Shown here: piece by piece, positions 1-7,387 of the stretch
How positions within the stretch are numbered: position 1 is the first letter of the stretch
How the letters are laid out: the number at the start of each line of letters is the position of its first letter
Origin: a virus
IMG/VR virus record: IMGVR_UViG_3300042328_000299
Location: 1 to 26,382 of that record
Reading direction: 5' to 3' (one strand)
Length of the DNA stretch: 26,382 nt
Program-made: the position numbers and the translations under genes
The notes under the pieces: generated by a model
The model's input: the letters and a program-made list of their open reading frames with translations, nothing else
Databases searched by the model: none
Told to the model about the DNA's origin: nothing

Positions 1-1
1 T

Positions 2-214
2 ACTGACAATCCACAGGCAGATAAACATCTTAGAGAGTATGCTAAGCATATAATACAAGAGTTTATCTCTAATGGGGTTCCAGCACCATCTGATTGGGTA
101 GTACAGAAAATGACTCCTACAGCAGAGAATCCTTATGATACTATCTACAGAGCTTTGCATGTACCTAGTGATACAGAGTTTAAATTCAAAGACTCAGAAT
201 TCATACCATTCTAA
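2..214 (+). CDS. C-terminal 70 codons of an unidentified phage protein
   Basis: An open frame enters from the left edge and ends at a TAA at 212-214, giving 70 residues that finish in FIPF. No start lies inside the window. The composition (mixed charged, no low complexity) and codon use match the next genes, so this looks like a genuine gene end. The stop TAA runs straight into the AGGAAC ribosome-binding site of the next gene, whose ATG is 10 bases further on, so the two are probably co-transcribed and translationally coupled. In N4-like genomes this position would fall between the DNA polymerase and the gene 42 type protein. I do not recognise the family. Confidence 0.72.
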   Translation, partial: TDNPQADKHLREYAKHIIQEFISNGVPAPSDWVVQKMTPTAENPYDTIYRALHVPSDTEFKFKDSEFIPF

Positions 215-224
215 AGGAACAACA

Positions 225-1040
225 ATGAAACCTATCATTACACATTCAGCCTTACCAGACATCCACCCCCAGTCGTGGCTACAGAAGCTTCCTACAAAAG
301 ATACAGTGATATTTAATTACCGTAATCTTCTGCACTTTAAGTCTCATGTGAAGACTCTTACTCAGGCAGATCCTTATAAGTGTGATGTCAGTTATGATAT
401 TGCATTGAAGGAACTTCTTACTGATACTCCCACTATCACTGAGGGTGAATACGAAATCATAAAGAACAGAGTGAAGCAGTCTCTCCTTAAACGAGGACTC
501 ATCTCTGAATCAGTATACGAGTCTTACCACTATGATGTTGAAGGTGAACTATGGGATGTTGCTAAAGTCATAGCAGAAGACCCCGCTTGTTTCTTAGTAC
601 CTACTGAGAAATATATCTCATACTTTTATGAATTGTACATCAGCATATCATATCCCTATTATGTTTCTGACAGTACCATCCGTGAGAACATGGCGAAGAT
701 TCTTGCTACAGTAGAACTACTAGAACGTGAGCATATCTACTGCAAGATTTCACTTGTATTCCCAGACCAAGCATGTAGCTCAGGAGACAAGAAGAACTTT
801 CTTGCTACTATTCCACTCTTCTCTCATCGAGATCAGAAGTCCATTCAGACCATGTCAGCAGTCCTCAACGATAGACTCTTACGTAAGTTCTTCTTTGCAG
901 TATTAGAGGATACATTTGGAGCCACTCTAGACGAGAACTATGGTAATGCTATTACAATACCTGACGTTATTAATGTTGGTGACACTCTCGATGAAGTTGA
1001 ATTCTGTAAAGGAATCCTAGACAAAATCATTATTAAATAA
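225..1040 (+). CDS. DUF7192-like phage protein (N4 gene 42 position)
   Basis: This encodes 271 residues. The frame is open from 135, but ATG 225 is the likely start because it has a clear AAAGGA Shine-Dalgarno and follows the upstream stop at 214. The C-terminal half has the layout I associate with the phage DUF7192 family: a beta strand (YISISYPYY), a helix with a conserved-looking ATVELLERE, another strand (CKISLVFP), then a basic LLRKFFFAVLED helix. That topology resembles a von Willebrand A-like fold, but I see no convincing metal-binding DxSxS motif. It sits directly ahead of the primase gene, with 8 bases between stop and start, as in N4-like phages, so a replication accessory role is an inference from context. 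The family assignment is from remembered pattern, not a search. Confidence 0.6.
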   Translation: MKPIITHSALPDIHPQSWLQKLPTKDTVIFNYRNLLHFKSHVKTLTQADPYKCDVSYDIALKELLTDTPTITEGEYEIIKNRVKQSLLKRGLISESVYESYHYDVEGELWDVAKVIAEDPACFLVPTEKYISYFYELYISISYPYYVSDSTIRENMAKILATVELLEREHIYCKISLVFPDQACSSGDKKNFLATIPLFSHRDQKSIQTMSAVLNDRLLRKFFFAVLEDTFGATLDENYGNAITIPDVINVGDTLDEVEFCKGILDKIIIK

Positions 1041-1048
1041 GGACCATT

Positions 1049-3241
1049 ATGTTAGACCTACTTAAACAAGATCTCCAAGCTAAAGGAGCTTTCTCTGGTG
1101 CATTGCCTGACATTGTTAGGCAAACCGTTGACTCCATTAATAACCCACAAGCTCCATACCGTTTTAAGCTTACCATTGCTGCATCAGAACTAGTTCTATT
1201 TGCATCACATCTTAGACGTAACATCAAGCACTGGAATGGATCTATGATTCCTATCAATGCTATCTCATTTGCTATTGCAGCATCTGGCTTTGGTAAAGAC
1301 TCAGCAGTTAATGCAGCACGTAAGTGTTTCAACGAAGGCTACAGCATCATAGAAGACAAGCGTAAAGCAGTAGCCACATCCAATGCTATACGTTCTGCTC
1401 AGCTTGCTGGTAAGCCTGACCCTACTGAATGGAATACCTACAAGGAATTCTATGAGAAACCTGAAGAACTCTTCGCCTCAGTAGATAGTACACAGAAGGG
1501 TCTCATGAAGCATTTCAACACCTTAGAGGAATCTGGTATTGGTGGAGGCTTCGTATACTCAGGTGAATTCGGAGGAGAACTCACATCAGGTTCTATAGTA
1601 CCACTTCTACAGTTTATGTCTGAAGTATATGATGAAGGCTCTAAAGAAGTGAAGCTCATTGGTAATAAGGAAGAACAGGGTAAACCTCTGAAGAACTTTC
1701 CTGTTACTGCTCTCTTTGTAGGTTCTCAGGATAACATCCTGTATGAAGCTCCAGTCAAGAAGATATTCGACAGAGAGTTTTCTACTAAGCTTGCTCGTAG
1801 ATCATTCTTTAACTTCTCACCTACCACTGTACCATCCATCCAGTATCCTACAGTATCTGAGATGTTAGCAGCTGAGACAGCAGCTGAGGATGCAGCATTA
1901 GCAGCTAGAAAGCATGTATCAGGTCTCATCAAGACAATAGCGGCAGAAGCTGTTAAAGGAGCTGGAGCACCCTTAGAAGTATCACCAGAAGTACGAGAAC
2001 TCTTCATCACCTATAAGCGATACAATGAGGAACTCTCTGCTACACTTGACCCTCAGTTCAAGATATCTAAACTTGTACGTATGCATATGCAGTGGAAAGC
2101 ACTGAAGTTCTCTGGAGCTATTGCAATATTCAACAAGCACAACAGTATCATGGCTGAAGACTATATTGCTGCTATCACATATTGTGAGATGCTAGATGAG
2201 GATATGATCAACTTTGAGGTAGCTATGGTGAAAGAACCATACGAACTCTTCGTTGACTTTACGCACACCAAATCTAAAGACGGACGTTCCTTCATCAGTC
2301 TTCATGAACTTCGTAAGCATGGCTACATTCCTACCACTGGAGTACCTGCTGTTAAGATGAAGGAGCTTGTTACACTTGCTACATCATATGATAAGACAGG
2401 TATCTACACCATATGTGAAGATGGTATCTGCTATGAAGCCATTCAGAAGACTGATGTTATTGGAGTATCATACCTTACAGTATCAGGTACGAAAGAAGAA
2501 CGACAGTCTCAGTGTGCTTCAGGCTACGAATTCTCTGAGACTTTATTCAAAGACTTAGATGAAGTACTCAAGTACGACTTAGCATATTCACCATTTCAGT
2601 TCAAAGGTGGTAAGCGTTCTAAGGAGAACATCATTGGTGGTTGTAAGTGGATATGTCTTGACATTGATGACTCTGCAATAACAGATGAAGAATGTCACTT
2701 CATACTTCAGGATATCAATCACCATATTGCCCGTACTTCAGACAGTACCAACCCATTCAAGTTCCGTATCCTTCTAGAGCTTGATGCTGTAGTTGACATT
2801 CCTGATATGCAGTGGAGACCATTCATTAAGTCCATTGCTGAATCTCTGTCACTAAAGACTGATCTTCTACCGAAGTCTCAGATCTATTTTGCCTATACAG
2901 GACGTACTGTATTATCAGTTACTGATCAGTCTCCTATTGAAGTGAAAGAACACCTTCTTGTAGCATCCTCTACAGAACCACGTAAGGAACCTCAGAAGCT
3001 TTCATCTGCTCAGTCTAGGGCATTGCTCTCTGATGAGCTAGAGACATTCTCATACGCTTATAATGCAGTCCCTGGAGAACGATACCGTTCTTTAGTACGA
3101 CTAGTCTATCATGCTCATGACTTAGGTGCTGACATTGATTACACCTCTGACTTAGTTGAAGCAGTCAATGCTTACTGGGATGAACCTGCATCTGCTAATG
3201 CTATGAGAAACATACATACTATGATCCGTAGAATCTTTTAA
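1049..3241 (+). CDS. ATPase/helicase-like plus archaeo-eukaryotic-type primase fusion (N4 gp43-like DNA primase)
   Basis: This 730-residue protein has two parts. Residues about 40-260 look like a DUF3987-type P-loop ATPase: a Walker A-like segment at 78-85 (ASGFGKDS, with an Asp between Lys and Ser), an acidic SGEFGGEL at 171-178, a strand ending in GSQDN at 225-229, and an arginine-finger-like KLARRSF at 247-253. Residues about 510-640 carry primase-polymerase features: the strand CKWICLDIDD with metal-binding D538 and D540, ARTS at 561-564, the basic strand KFRILLELD (R573), and TDLLPKSQIYF at 604-614. ATPase first and primase second is the reverse of the usual PrimPol-helicase order. The likely role is priming and unwinding at the phage replication fork. 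ATG 1049 has AAGGA fused to the upstream stop. Primase-polymerase identity is fairly secure; helicase activity is inferred. Confidence 0.75.
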   Translation: MLDLLKQDLQAKGAFSGALPDIVRQTVDSINNPQAPYRFKLTIAASELVLFASHLRRNIKHWNGSMIPINAISFAIAASGFGKDSAVNAARKCFNEGYSIIEDKRKAVATSNAIRSAQLAGKPDPTEWNTYKEFYEKPEELFASVDSTQKGLMKHFNTLEESGIGGGFVYSGEFGGELTSGSIVPLLQFMSEVYDEGSKEVKLIGNKEEQGKPLKNFPVTALFVGSQDNILYEAPVKKIFDREFSTKLARRSFFNFSPTTVPSIQYPTVSEMLAAETAAEDAALAARKHVSGLIKTIAAEAVKGAGAPLEVSPEVRELFITYKRYNEELSATLDPQFKISKLVRMHMQWKALKFSGAIAIFNKHNSIMAEDYIAAITYCEMLDEDMINFEVAMVKEPYELFVDFTHTKSKDGRSFISLHELRKHGYIPTTGVPAVKMKELVTLATSYDKTGIYTICEDGICYEAIQKTDVIGVSYLTVSGTKEERQSQCASGYEFSETLFKDLDEVLKYDLAYSPFQFKGGKRSKENIIGGCKWICLDIDDSAITDEECHFILQDINHHIARTSDSTNPFKFRILLELDAVVDIPDMQWRPFIKSIAESLSLKTDLLPKSQIYFAYTGRTVLSVTDQSPIEVKEHLLVASSTEPRKEPQKLSSAQSRALLSDELETFSYAYNAVPGERYRSLVRLVYHAHDLGADIDYTSDLVEAVNAYWDEPASANAMRNIHTMIRRIF

Positions 3242-3251
3242 AGGAACGATA

Positions 3252-3545
3252 ATGCAACAGTATCCCATCTGGATTGATGTAGAGGCTTGTATCTATAAGT
3301 CTTCTAAATCATATGGTGCTAAGAACACCAACCATGAGAAAGTATTAGTAGGCACATCCTCTAAGAACTCTCATCATCTCTGCACTAGATCAGTTACTCG
3401 TAAGGAACTATCAGAGTACAGAGGCTTTACAGACGTATTAGTATTCCGTTCATTTCATAATGGACTGCTACTGAGAGAACTAGTACTATCAGTTAAGACG
3501 AAGGAAGTGCTTGAGACTCGTACAGCACAGATCACACCATTATGA
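3252..3545 (+). CDS. Small hypothetical protein in the replication operon
   Basis: This 97-residue protein has a beta-strand-like start (YPIWIDVEACIYKS) and a basic middle rich in Lys, Arg and His, which could suit nucleic-acid binding. I see no CxxC zinc motif, P-loop or catalytic signature and do not recognise the family. The ATG at 3252 follows TAAAGGA, in which the primase stop codon forms the first bases of the Shine-Dalgarno. Its end overlaps the next gene by four bases (ATGA), indicating translational coupling with the GIY-YIG-like protein. Function unknown. Confidence 0.72.
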   Translation: MQQYPIWIDVEACIYKSSKSYGAKNTNHEKVLVGTSSKNSHHLCTRSVTRKELSEYRGFTDVLVFRSFHNGLLLRELVLSVKTKEVLETRTAQITPL

Positions 3546-3976
3546 CTTGGACATATGAGGATCAGCCTGTAGAGTCTCTACCAGAGAACACTTATGGTTT
3601 CATTTATCAGATAGAGTATGATGATGGTACTATGTATCTTGGCAAAAAACAATGTTATTCTGAGACTCATCTTCCAGCATTGAAGTCAGGGGTTGTTAGA
3701 CCAGAAGCATTGTATCGTATTGGTCGTAACATAAAAGGCAAGAGAGTACAGTTTGATGTTATGCGTAAAGAGAACAACTGGAAATCATACAAAGGATCTT
3801 CTGACCTTACTAAAGGGAAGACTATACTACGGAAAACAATATTAGCATTTTGTATATCTAAAAGAGAACTCACCTATATGGAGTGTAAAGCTCTCTTCTG
3901 TCTTAATGCTATTGAGGATGAGAAGTATCTCAACATTAACATTCTCGGTAAATTCTACCGTGATAATTTACAATAA
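3542..3976 (+). CDS. GIY-YIG-like endonuclease (putative)
   Basis: This 144-residue protein has the order of motifs of a compact GIY-YIG nuclease: FIYQIEY (Tyr22) in place of GIY, MYLGKK (Tyr32, Gly34) in place of YIG, a WKSYKGSS stretch at 80-87 typical of phage members of the fold, a conserved-position glutamate (Glu114 in YMECKALF), and a closing Asn at 131 or 133 (LNINILGKF). Such proteins make single- or double-strand DNA cuts and occur both as homing endonucleases and as phage recombination nucleases. It overlaps the previous gene by four bases inside a tight operon and has ordinary codon use for the region, which favours a resident role over recent invasion. No separate DNA-binding domain is present. 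The variant first motif lowers certainty. Confidence 0.6.
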   Translation: MTWTYEDQPVESLPENTYGFIYQIEYDDGTMYLGKKQCYSETHLPALKSGVVRPEALYRIGRNIKGKRVQFDVMRKENNWKSYKGSSDLTKGKTILRKTILAFCISKRELTYMECKALFCLNAIEDEKYLNINILGKFYRDNLQ

Positions 3977-3985
3977 AGGAATACC

Positions 3986-4183
3986 ATGTCTAAAACGTAT
4001 ATAGCATATGATGATGAAAAAGTCATCATAGGATTTGAGAACTCAGATGGTGAGTTGGAGTATACAGTGTATCATGCTAATGATGGTGGTACTGCTGGAG
4101 ATTTCAGTCTTAGAGAATTTGATAGAGTAGCAGAAGAGTACGGGATTGATGAAACAATTATGAAAATAAAGGAAATCAAATGA
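3986..4183 (+). CDS. Small acidic hypothetical protein
   Basis: This 65-residue acidic protein has alternating hydrophobic and polar residues early (TYIAYDDEKVIIGFE), suggesting a small beta sheet, and a C-terminal helix (FDRVAEEYGIDETIMKIKEI). There are no cysteines and no recognised motif. The ATG follows TAAAGGAAT, with the stop of the upstream gene forming part of the ribosome-binding site. The stop TGA overlaps the ATG of the next gene (ATGA), so the pair is translationally coupled. Function unknown. Acidic small phage proteins sometimes act as inhibitors or DNA mimics, but nothing here proves that. Confidence 0.72.
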   Translation: MSKTYIAYDDEKVIIGFENSDGELEYTVYHANDGGTAGDFSLREFDRVAEEYGIDETIMKIKEIK

Positions 4184-4707
4184 AGATTATACTTGTAGAC
4201 GAGGAAGCTCATCACTATATGGATATGCGAGATGACATTGCAGAATACAAAGAACGTATTGCTGAATTGAATACTGCGATAGATACACTTACTAAGAAGT
4301 ACCATGATATTAATACAGAATGTAATAGCATGGTATCTGAACTCACAGAACTACGTAAGAAGTGTGGTGATAAGGAAGTTTTCATTGAGTGGGTATGCCC
4401 ACCTGACGACCATACTGAAGCATACAATACTGCTATAGAAGTAATACGTACACATGACTATCCTGCCGATACTACTAGAGAAGAACACACTTCTGTTAGA
4501 TGGAGTATTAGGGACAAAGAAATGCTTACCAATCGTATATTTATGACTGGGAAGTATTATGGTATTGATCGTACATTCGATATGATCAGAGAACTATTTC
4601 CTGATCGTACAGAAGCTTCAGTAACTGCTATGATCTACCATCTTGGTGGTACTGTAAAGAAGGGTATTGTACATCCACGTATTCAACCCAAACACAAAGG
4701 AGAATAA
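4180..4707 (+). CDS. Coiled-coil protein with Myb/SANT-like DNA-binding domain
   Basis: This 175-residue protein has two clear parts. Residues about 16-62 form a heptad-like coiled coil (the stretch through KERIAELNTAIDTLTKKY and SELTELRKK). Residues about 107-157 resemble a Myb/SANT three-helix domain: RWSIRDKEML, then a middle helix, then ELFPDRTEASVTAMIYHL, whose P-x-R-T-E-x-S-V pattern is the usual recognition-helix entry of such domains. The tail is basic. A dimeric DNA-binding protein is therefore likely, either a regulator or a replication accessory. Four-base overlap with the preceding gene and one-base overlap (TAATG) with the following nuclease gene place it in the same translation unit. 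Start at ATG 4180 is supported by AAAGGAAA upstream. The domain call is by pattern only. Confidence 0.62.
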   Translation: MKIILVDEEAHHYMDMRDDIAEYKERIAELNTAIDTLTKKYHDINTECNSMVSELTELRKKCGDKEVFIEWVCPPDDHTEAYNTAIEVIRTHDYPADTTREEHTSVRWSIRDKEMLTNRIFMTGKYYGIDRTFDMIRELFPDRTEASVTAMIYHLGGTVKKGIVHPRIQPKHKGE

Positions 4708-5519
4708 TGCATGACATTTTCACATACACTAAGCTAGACATTCCTGAAGCATCCTTCAAGATCAGTCCTTCATCTATAGGCAAGTTCTTTTCATACCCTT
4801 CGGTATGGTATAAGGACAACGTATTAGGAGAGAAGTCATTCACTGCTTCTACTTCTACAGTACTAGGAACATGTATGCATGCAGCAGCAGAAGCCTACGT
4901 AAAGAAAGAACCTTTCACTCGTGAGATGGTAGAAGAGTACATCACTGAGACTGCTAAGAAGCAACCTCTCACAGAAGATGCTATACAGCTTGACGTTATC
5001 CGTAATGCTTATCCTGATATGGCTATGACTCTTATCAATGACTACATTCGTCACAATAAACCTACTGAAGTAGAACGATCTCTATGGTGTCCTATCTTTG
5101 ATGACATCTACATTGGTGGTACTTGTGACAATCGTACAGGTGATACCATCATAGACTACAAGACATACAGCAGTGCTACTGAGCCTACTAAGATCTCATT
5201 TGATTATAAGATCCAAGCTCTTGCGTATGCTTTCATGTTTCGCTACAATGGCATCCCCATTAACAGAATACGTCTTGTATATGTTAACCGTCCTATTGAT
5301 GGAAGATACATATCTGAAAAGACAGGAAAGGAATGTGGTAAATTAACACCACCTAGAGTTACAGTATTAACAGAAGTCATCACAGAAGATGATTGGAAGC
5401 TCATTGAGGATACTATCATGCTTATTGCTGAATCTATCATAGCAGTCCGTTCTTACCCAGAACTCACACACATCATATTCAAATCTATGTCACTAAAGGA
5501 AAATACTAATGGCAGTTAA
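4707..5519 (+). CDS. PD-(D/E)XK nuclease, RecB/Cas4-like (N4 gp44 position)
   Basis: This 270-residue protein shows the full RecB-type nuclease pattern: LGTCMHAAAE at 53-62 with His58, the GGTCDNRTGDTIIDYKT block with Asp141, Asp150 and Lys152 as the metal-binding and catalytic set, and Gln170-x3-Tyr174 (QALAY), the QxxxY motif characteristic of RecB, AddB and Cas4-like enzymes. There is no cysteine cluster for a Cas4 iron-sulfur site and no helicase domain. It would process DNA ends as an exonuclease during recombination or replication. The start overlaps the preceding stop by one base, and the end overlaps the RecA-like ATPase start by 11 bases, with the Shine-Dalgarno AAAGGAA inside this gene, so the two products are probably made in fixed proportion and may form a nuclease-ATPase pair. 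Confidence 0.82.
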   Translation: MHDIFTYTKLDIPEASFKISPSSIGKFFSYPSVWYKDNVLGEKSFTASTSTVLGTCMHAAAEAYVKKEPFTREMVEEYITETAKKQPLTEDAIQLDVIRNAYPDMAMTLINDYIRHNKPTEVERSLWCPIFDDIYIGGTCDNRTGDTIIDYKTYSSATEPTKISFDYKIQALAYAFMFRYNGIPINRIRLVYVNRPIDGRYISEKTGKECGKLTPPRVTVLTEVITEDDWKLIEDTIMLIAESIIAVRSYPELTHIIFKSMSLKENTNGS

Positions 5520-6279
5520 ATTACTAATCAATGGTAAAGCAGGAGCTGGTAAGACAGACCTTCTACGTACCCTAGGAAAAGAATCATTCGTTGTATCTAG
5601 AGATGCTAAGTCTTTCTCATTGAAAGTACCTCATATGCTTGTAGATACATTCTATGATATGAAGACTCTCTGCTTTGGAGGTAACATCACAGTAGATGGG
5701 GAGAAGACTCACATTGATGGTATCATGGATAAACTAGAACTGTTCAATGAACGCTTTGGTTCATATCCAGAGATTGTTGCTATTGATTCAGTATCTCAAA
5801 TCTTCATGGATGTCATTGATAAAGCCTCACAGAAGCCTAACGTCTATGGAAGTCAGGGAGCTGAAGTCACTAAAGAGATGGCTATCCTTACCAGCTTCAT
5901 TCATGAAACATTAGAACTCAATGGTATCTCTGTCATCTTACTCAATCATGTTATTGAAGAGAAAGCTGATGGTAAGACCACTGGTAACTATATCTCATTT
6001 GGATCTGGTAAGTTCCTTGAGAAAGGTGGCTTTTACAGTACGGTCAATGAATCTATCACTCTTGTCTCTGAGCTGAAACATCGTGCAGTATATATGAGAG
6101 GTGAAGACAAGCAAGCTCGTACAGCTATCATTGATCTTCCAGATAAGATGTATGTAGCCAACACAGTAGACCCGTCTAAAAGCAAGTCCTTAAAAGAAGG
6201 TGAAGAGTACTTCTCGCTTAAAGCTCACATTGATCTTCTCTTATCGCAGCAGACAGATCTAGCTGAGTGGTCATTTTAA
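5509..6279 (+). CDS. RecA/Sak-like P-loop ATPase (AAA_24 type)
   Basis: This 256-residue ATPase opens with a Walker A loop at 9-16 (GKAGAGKT, Lys15 and Thr16) and has a Walker B strand ending in Asp93 (EIVAIDSVSQI). A later strand, VILLNHVIEEK at about 144-154, matches the polar sensor strand of RecA-like folds. The architecture is that of the AAA_24 family of phage RecA-like recombinases or Sak4-type single-strand annealing helpers, which load on ssDNA with an SSB. Its position between a RecB-like nuclease (11-base overlap) and the SSB gene strongly supports a recombination or replication-restart job. No DNA-binding loop can be assigned with confidence. ATG 5509 is the only well-placed start, with AAAGGAAAAT upstream. 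Confidence 0.82.
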   Translation: MAVKLLINGKAGAGKTDLLRTLGKESFVVSRDAKSFSLKVPHMLVDTFYDMKTLCFGGNITVDGEKTHIDGIMDKLELFNERFGSYPEIVAIDSVSQIFMDVIDKASQKPNVYGSQGAEVTKEMAILTSFIHETLELNGISVILLNHVIEEKADGKTTGNYISFGSGKFLEKGGFYSTVNESITLVSELKHRAVYMRGEDKQARTAIIDLPDKMYVANTVDPSKSKSLKEGEEYFSLKAHIDLLLSQQTDLAEWSF

Positions 6280-6461
6280 TGTATGAATGGCTCTTGATTA
6301 TTAGACTATCCACCTATGATACAGAACAAACCTTATTAGAAAAGTTTAGTACTGTACAAGAGTGTAAAGAGGCTAGTAAGCTTATTCATAAAGTTCAAAG
6401 AACACCATCCACTTATCTAGACACAAAAGCAGTATGCTTAAAAGTATTAAAAAATAGTTGA
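6279..6461 (+). CDS. Small hypothetical protein with hydrophobic N-terminus
   Basis: Sixty residues from ATG 6279, which overlaps the ATPase stop by one base (TAATG). An in-frame ATG at 6267 would add four residues but lies inside the ATPase gene without a ribosome-binding site. The N-terminus MYEWLLIIRL is hydrophobic, followed by a polar region with a CKEASKLIHK helix and a second Cys near the end. This pattern, a short hydrophobic start and then a 'V-x-F-x-S-x-x-x-C' type helix, is common among unnamed small phage proteins. A membrane anchor is possible but the hydrophobic stretch is short. Expression would depend on coupling to the ATPase. Confidence 0.6.
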   Translation: MYEWLLIIRLSTYDTEQTLLEKFSTVQECKEASKLIHKVQRTPSTYLDTKAVCLKVLKNS

Positions 6462-6472
6462 TACATAGTATC
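6460..6472 (+). promoter_or_regulatory. Small 5-bp hairpin with 3-nt loop ahead of SSB gene
   Basis: GATAC-ATA-GTATC is a perfect 5-bp inverted repeat with a three-base loop, in the 58-base gap before the SSB gene. N4 early promoters are hairpins of this geometry (5-7 bp stem, 3-base loop) recognised by the virion RNA polymerase, but those have GC-rich stems and SSB is a middle gene in N4. Repeats this short are expected by chance many times in a window of this size, so this is only a candidate regulatory site. Confidence 0.25.
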
Positions 6473-6519
6473 TTAGAGTACGGGATGTTACCCACTCAGA
6501 ACATATAAGGAAATATACA

Positions 6520-7203
6520 ATGGCATTTTTTAAAGTAGACGTAGCAGCAGCTGCTAAGAACGAAGGCGGTAGCAACACAATCAATAAGTCAGGCATCTAT
6601 GATGTGACACTCAAGAACATCATCGTTGATATCAACGATAAAGGCGCTCGTACTCTCAATCTATTTGTAGATAACAATGGTACAGCTCAAGTAATGTATG
6701 GTGCTATCCGTCTTGATAACAACGATGGTACACCTAACTTCCAAGCAAGTCTATTCAGCAAGCTAGCAGTAGTCTGTGGAATTGAAGACATCAGTGACCC
6801 AGAAGAAGCAGAGCTTCCTATCGGTAAAGCAGGAGCTATGAAAGAAGTAGCTATCCTTCCTGACTTCCAGGACATCGAACTGAAGATGCGTGTACAGATG
6901 GAATACTCAGTAGTTCCAGAAGGTTACGCTAAAGCAGGACAGATCTCTGAGAAGAAAGTAATCAAAGCATTCTATACAGACTCTGGTGCTTCAGCAGAAG
7001 AGATCCTCAATGAGACAGAAGCTGGTGTCAAACTTGCTAAAGACTTGGCTTATGCTGAGAATGTAACATACAAAGATGGTCTAACTGAAGAAGCTATAAC
7101 TGCATGGATTGCTGGTGGACGTGACTCTGGATCAGCTCCAGCATCTACTACCAAAGCAGCACCTAAAGCATCTTTCGGTAAACCATCATTCGGTAAGAAA
7201 TAA
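6520..7203 (+). CDS. Single-stranded DNA-binding protein, N4SSB (gp45)-like
   Basis: This 227-residue protein has an OB-fold-like core (residues about 25-155), with strands such as SGIYDVTLKNIIVDI and ARTLNLFVDN and a long insertion, in the style of N4 gp45 (265 residues as I recall). The last 25 residues are an Ala/Ser/Pro/Lys-rich flexible tail ending in a repeated SFGKPSFGKK. The tail is basic, unlike the acidic tip of bacterial SSBs. In N4 the SSB stimulates replication and recombination, and its C-terminus activates host RNA polymerase at late promoters, so this tail is the natural candidate for the same contact. It has the clearest upstream gap in the replication block (58 bases) and a good AAGGAAA site, suggesting its own promoter or strong translation. 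Confidence 0.8.
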   Translation: MAFFKVDVAAAAKNEGGSNTINKSGIYDVTLKNIIVDINDKGARTLNLFVDNNGTAQVMYGAIRLDNNDGTPNFQASLFSKLAVVCGIEDISDPEEAELPIGKAGAMKEVAILPDFQDIELKMRVQMEYSVVPEGYAKAGQISEKKVIKAFYTDSGASAEEILNETEAGVKLAKDLAYAENVTYKDGLTEEAITAWIAGGRDSGSAPASTTKAAPKASFGKPSFGKK

Positions 7204-7379
7204 TGGAACTCGTATCAGAAGCAATAGATGCTTTTGATGTAGATCCTTGCATCATTGCTACTACTATTACATTTGAGAATTCACACCTAGTTGCCCAGGC
7301 ATTGAAGGACATTGATCCTACTATTGCTAGAGCTTTATATGATGAGCTGTCCTACTGGGCAGAACACAACCAAATCTAA
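7203..7379 (+). CDS. Small acidic hypothetical protein (58 residues)
   Basis: ATG 7203 overlaps the SSB stop by one base (TAATG), and the frame runs to TAA 7377-7379. The product is acidic and helical, starting MELVSEAIDAFDVDP and ending YWAEHNQI, with one cysteine. There is no strong Shine-Dalgarno of its own, so it probably depends on ribosomes finishing SSB. The codon pattern matches the surrounding genes. I do not recognise the family. Confidence 0.6.
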   Translation: MELVSEAIDAFDVDPCIIATTITFENSHLVAQALKDIDPTIARALYDELSYWAEHNQI

Positions 7380-7387
7380 GGATCACC

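Noticed and set aside
135-224. Upstream extension of the DUF7192-like gene to ATG 135
   Set aside because: It would overlap the preceding gene by 80 bases with no ribosome-binding site, whereas ATG 225 has AAAGGA at the right distance.
1033-2010. Leftward frames at 1033-1332, 1450-1659 and 1726-2010
   Set aside because: They lie entirely antisense to the ATPase-primase gene and show no start signals or recognisable motifs.
4707-5519. Cas4 and a CRISPR-related role for the PD-(D/E)XK nuclease
   Set aside because: No cysteine cluster for the iron-sulfur site, no cas genes and no repeat-spacer array in the window; gene context is phage replication.
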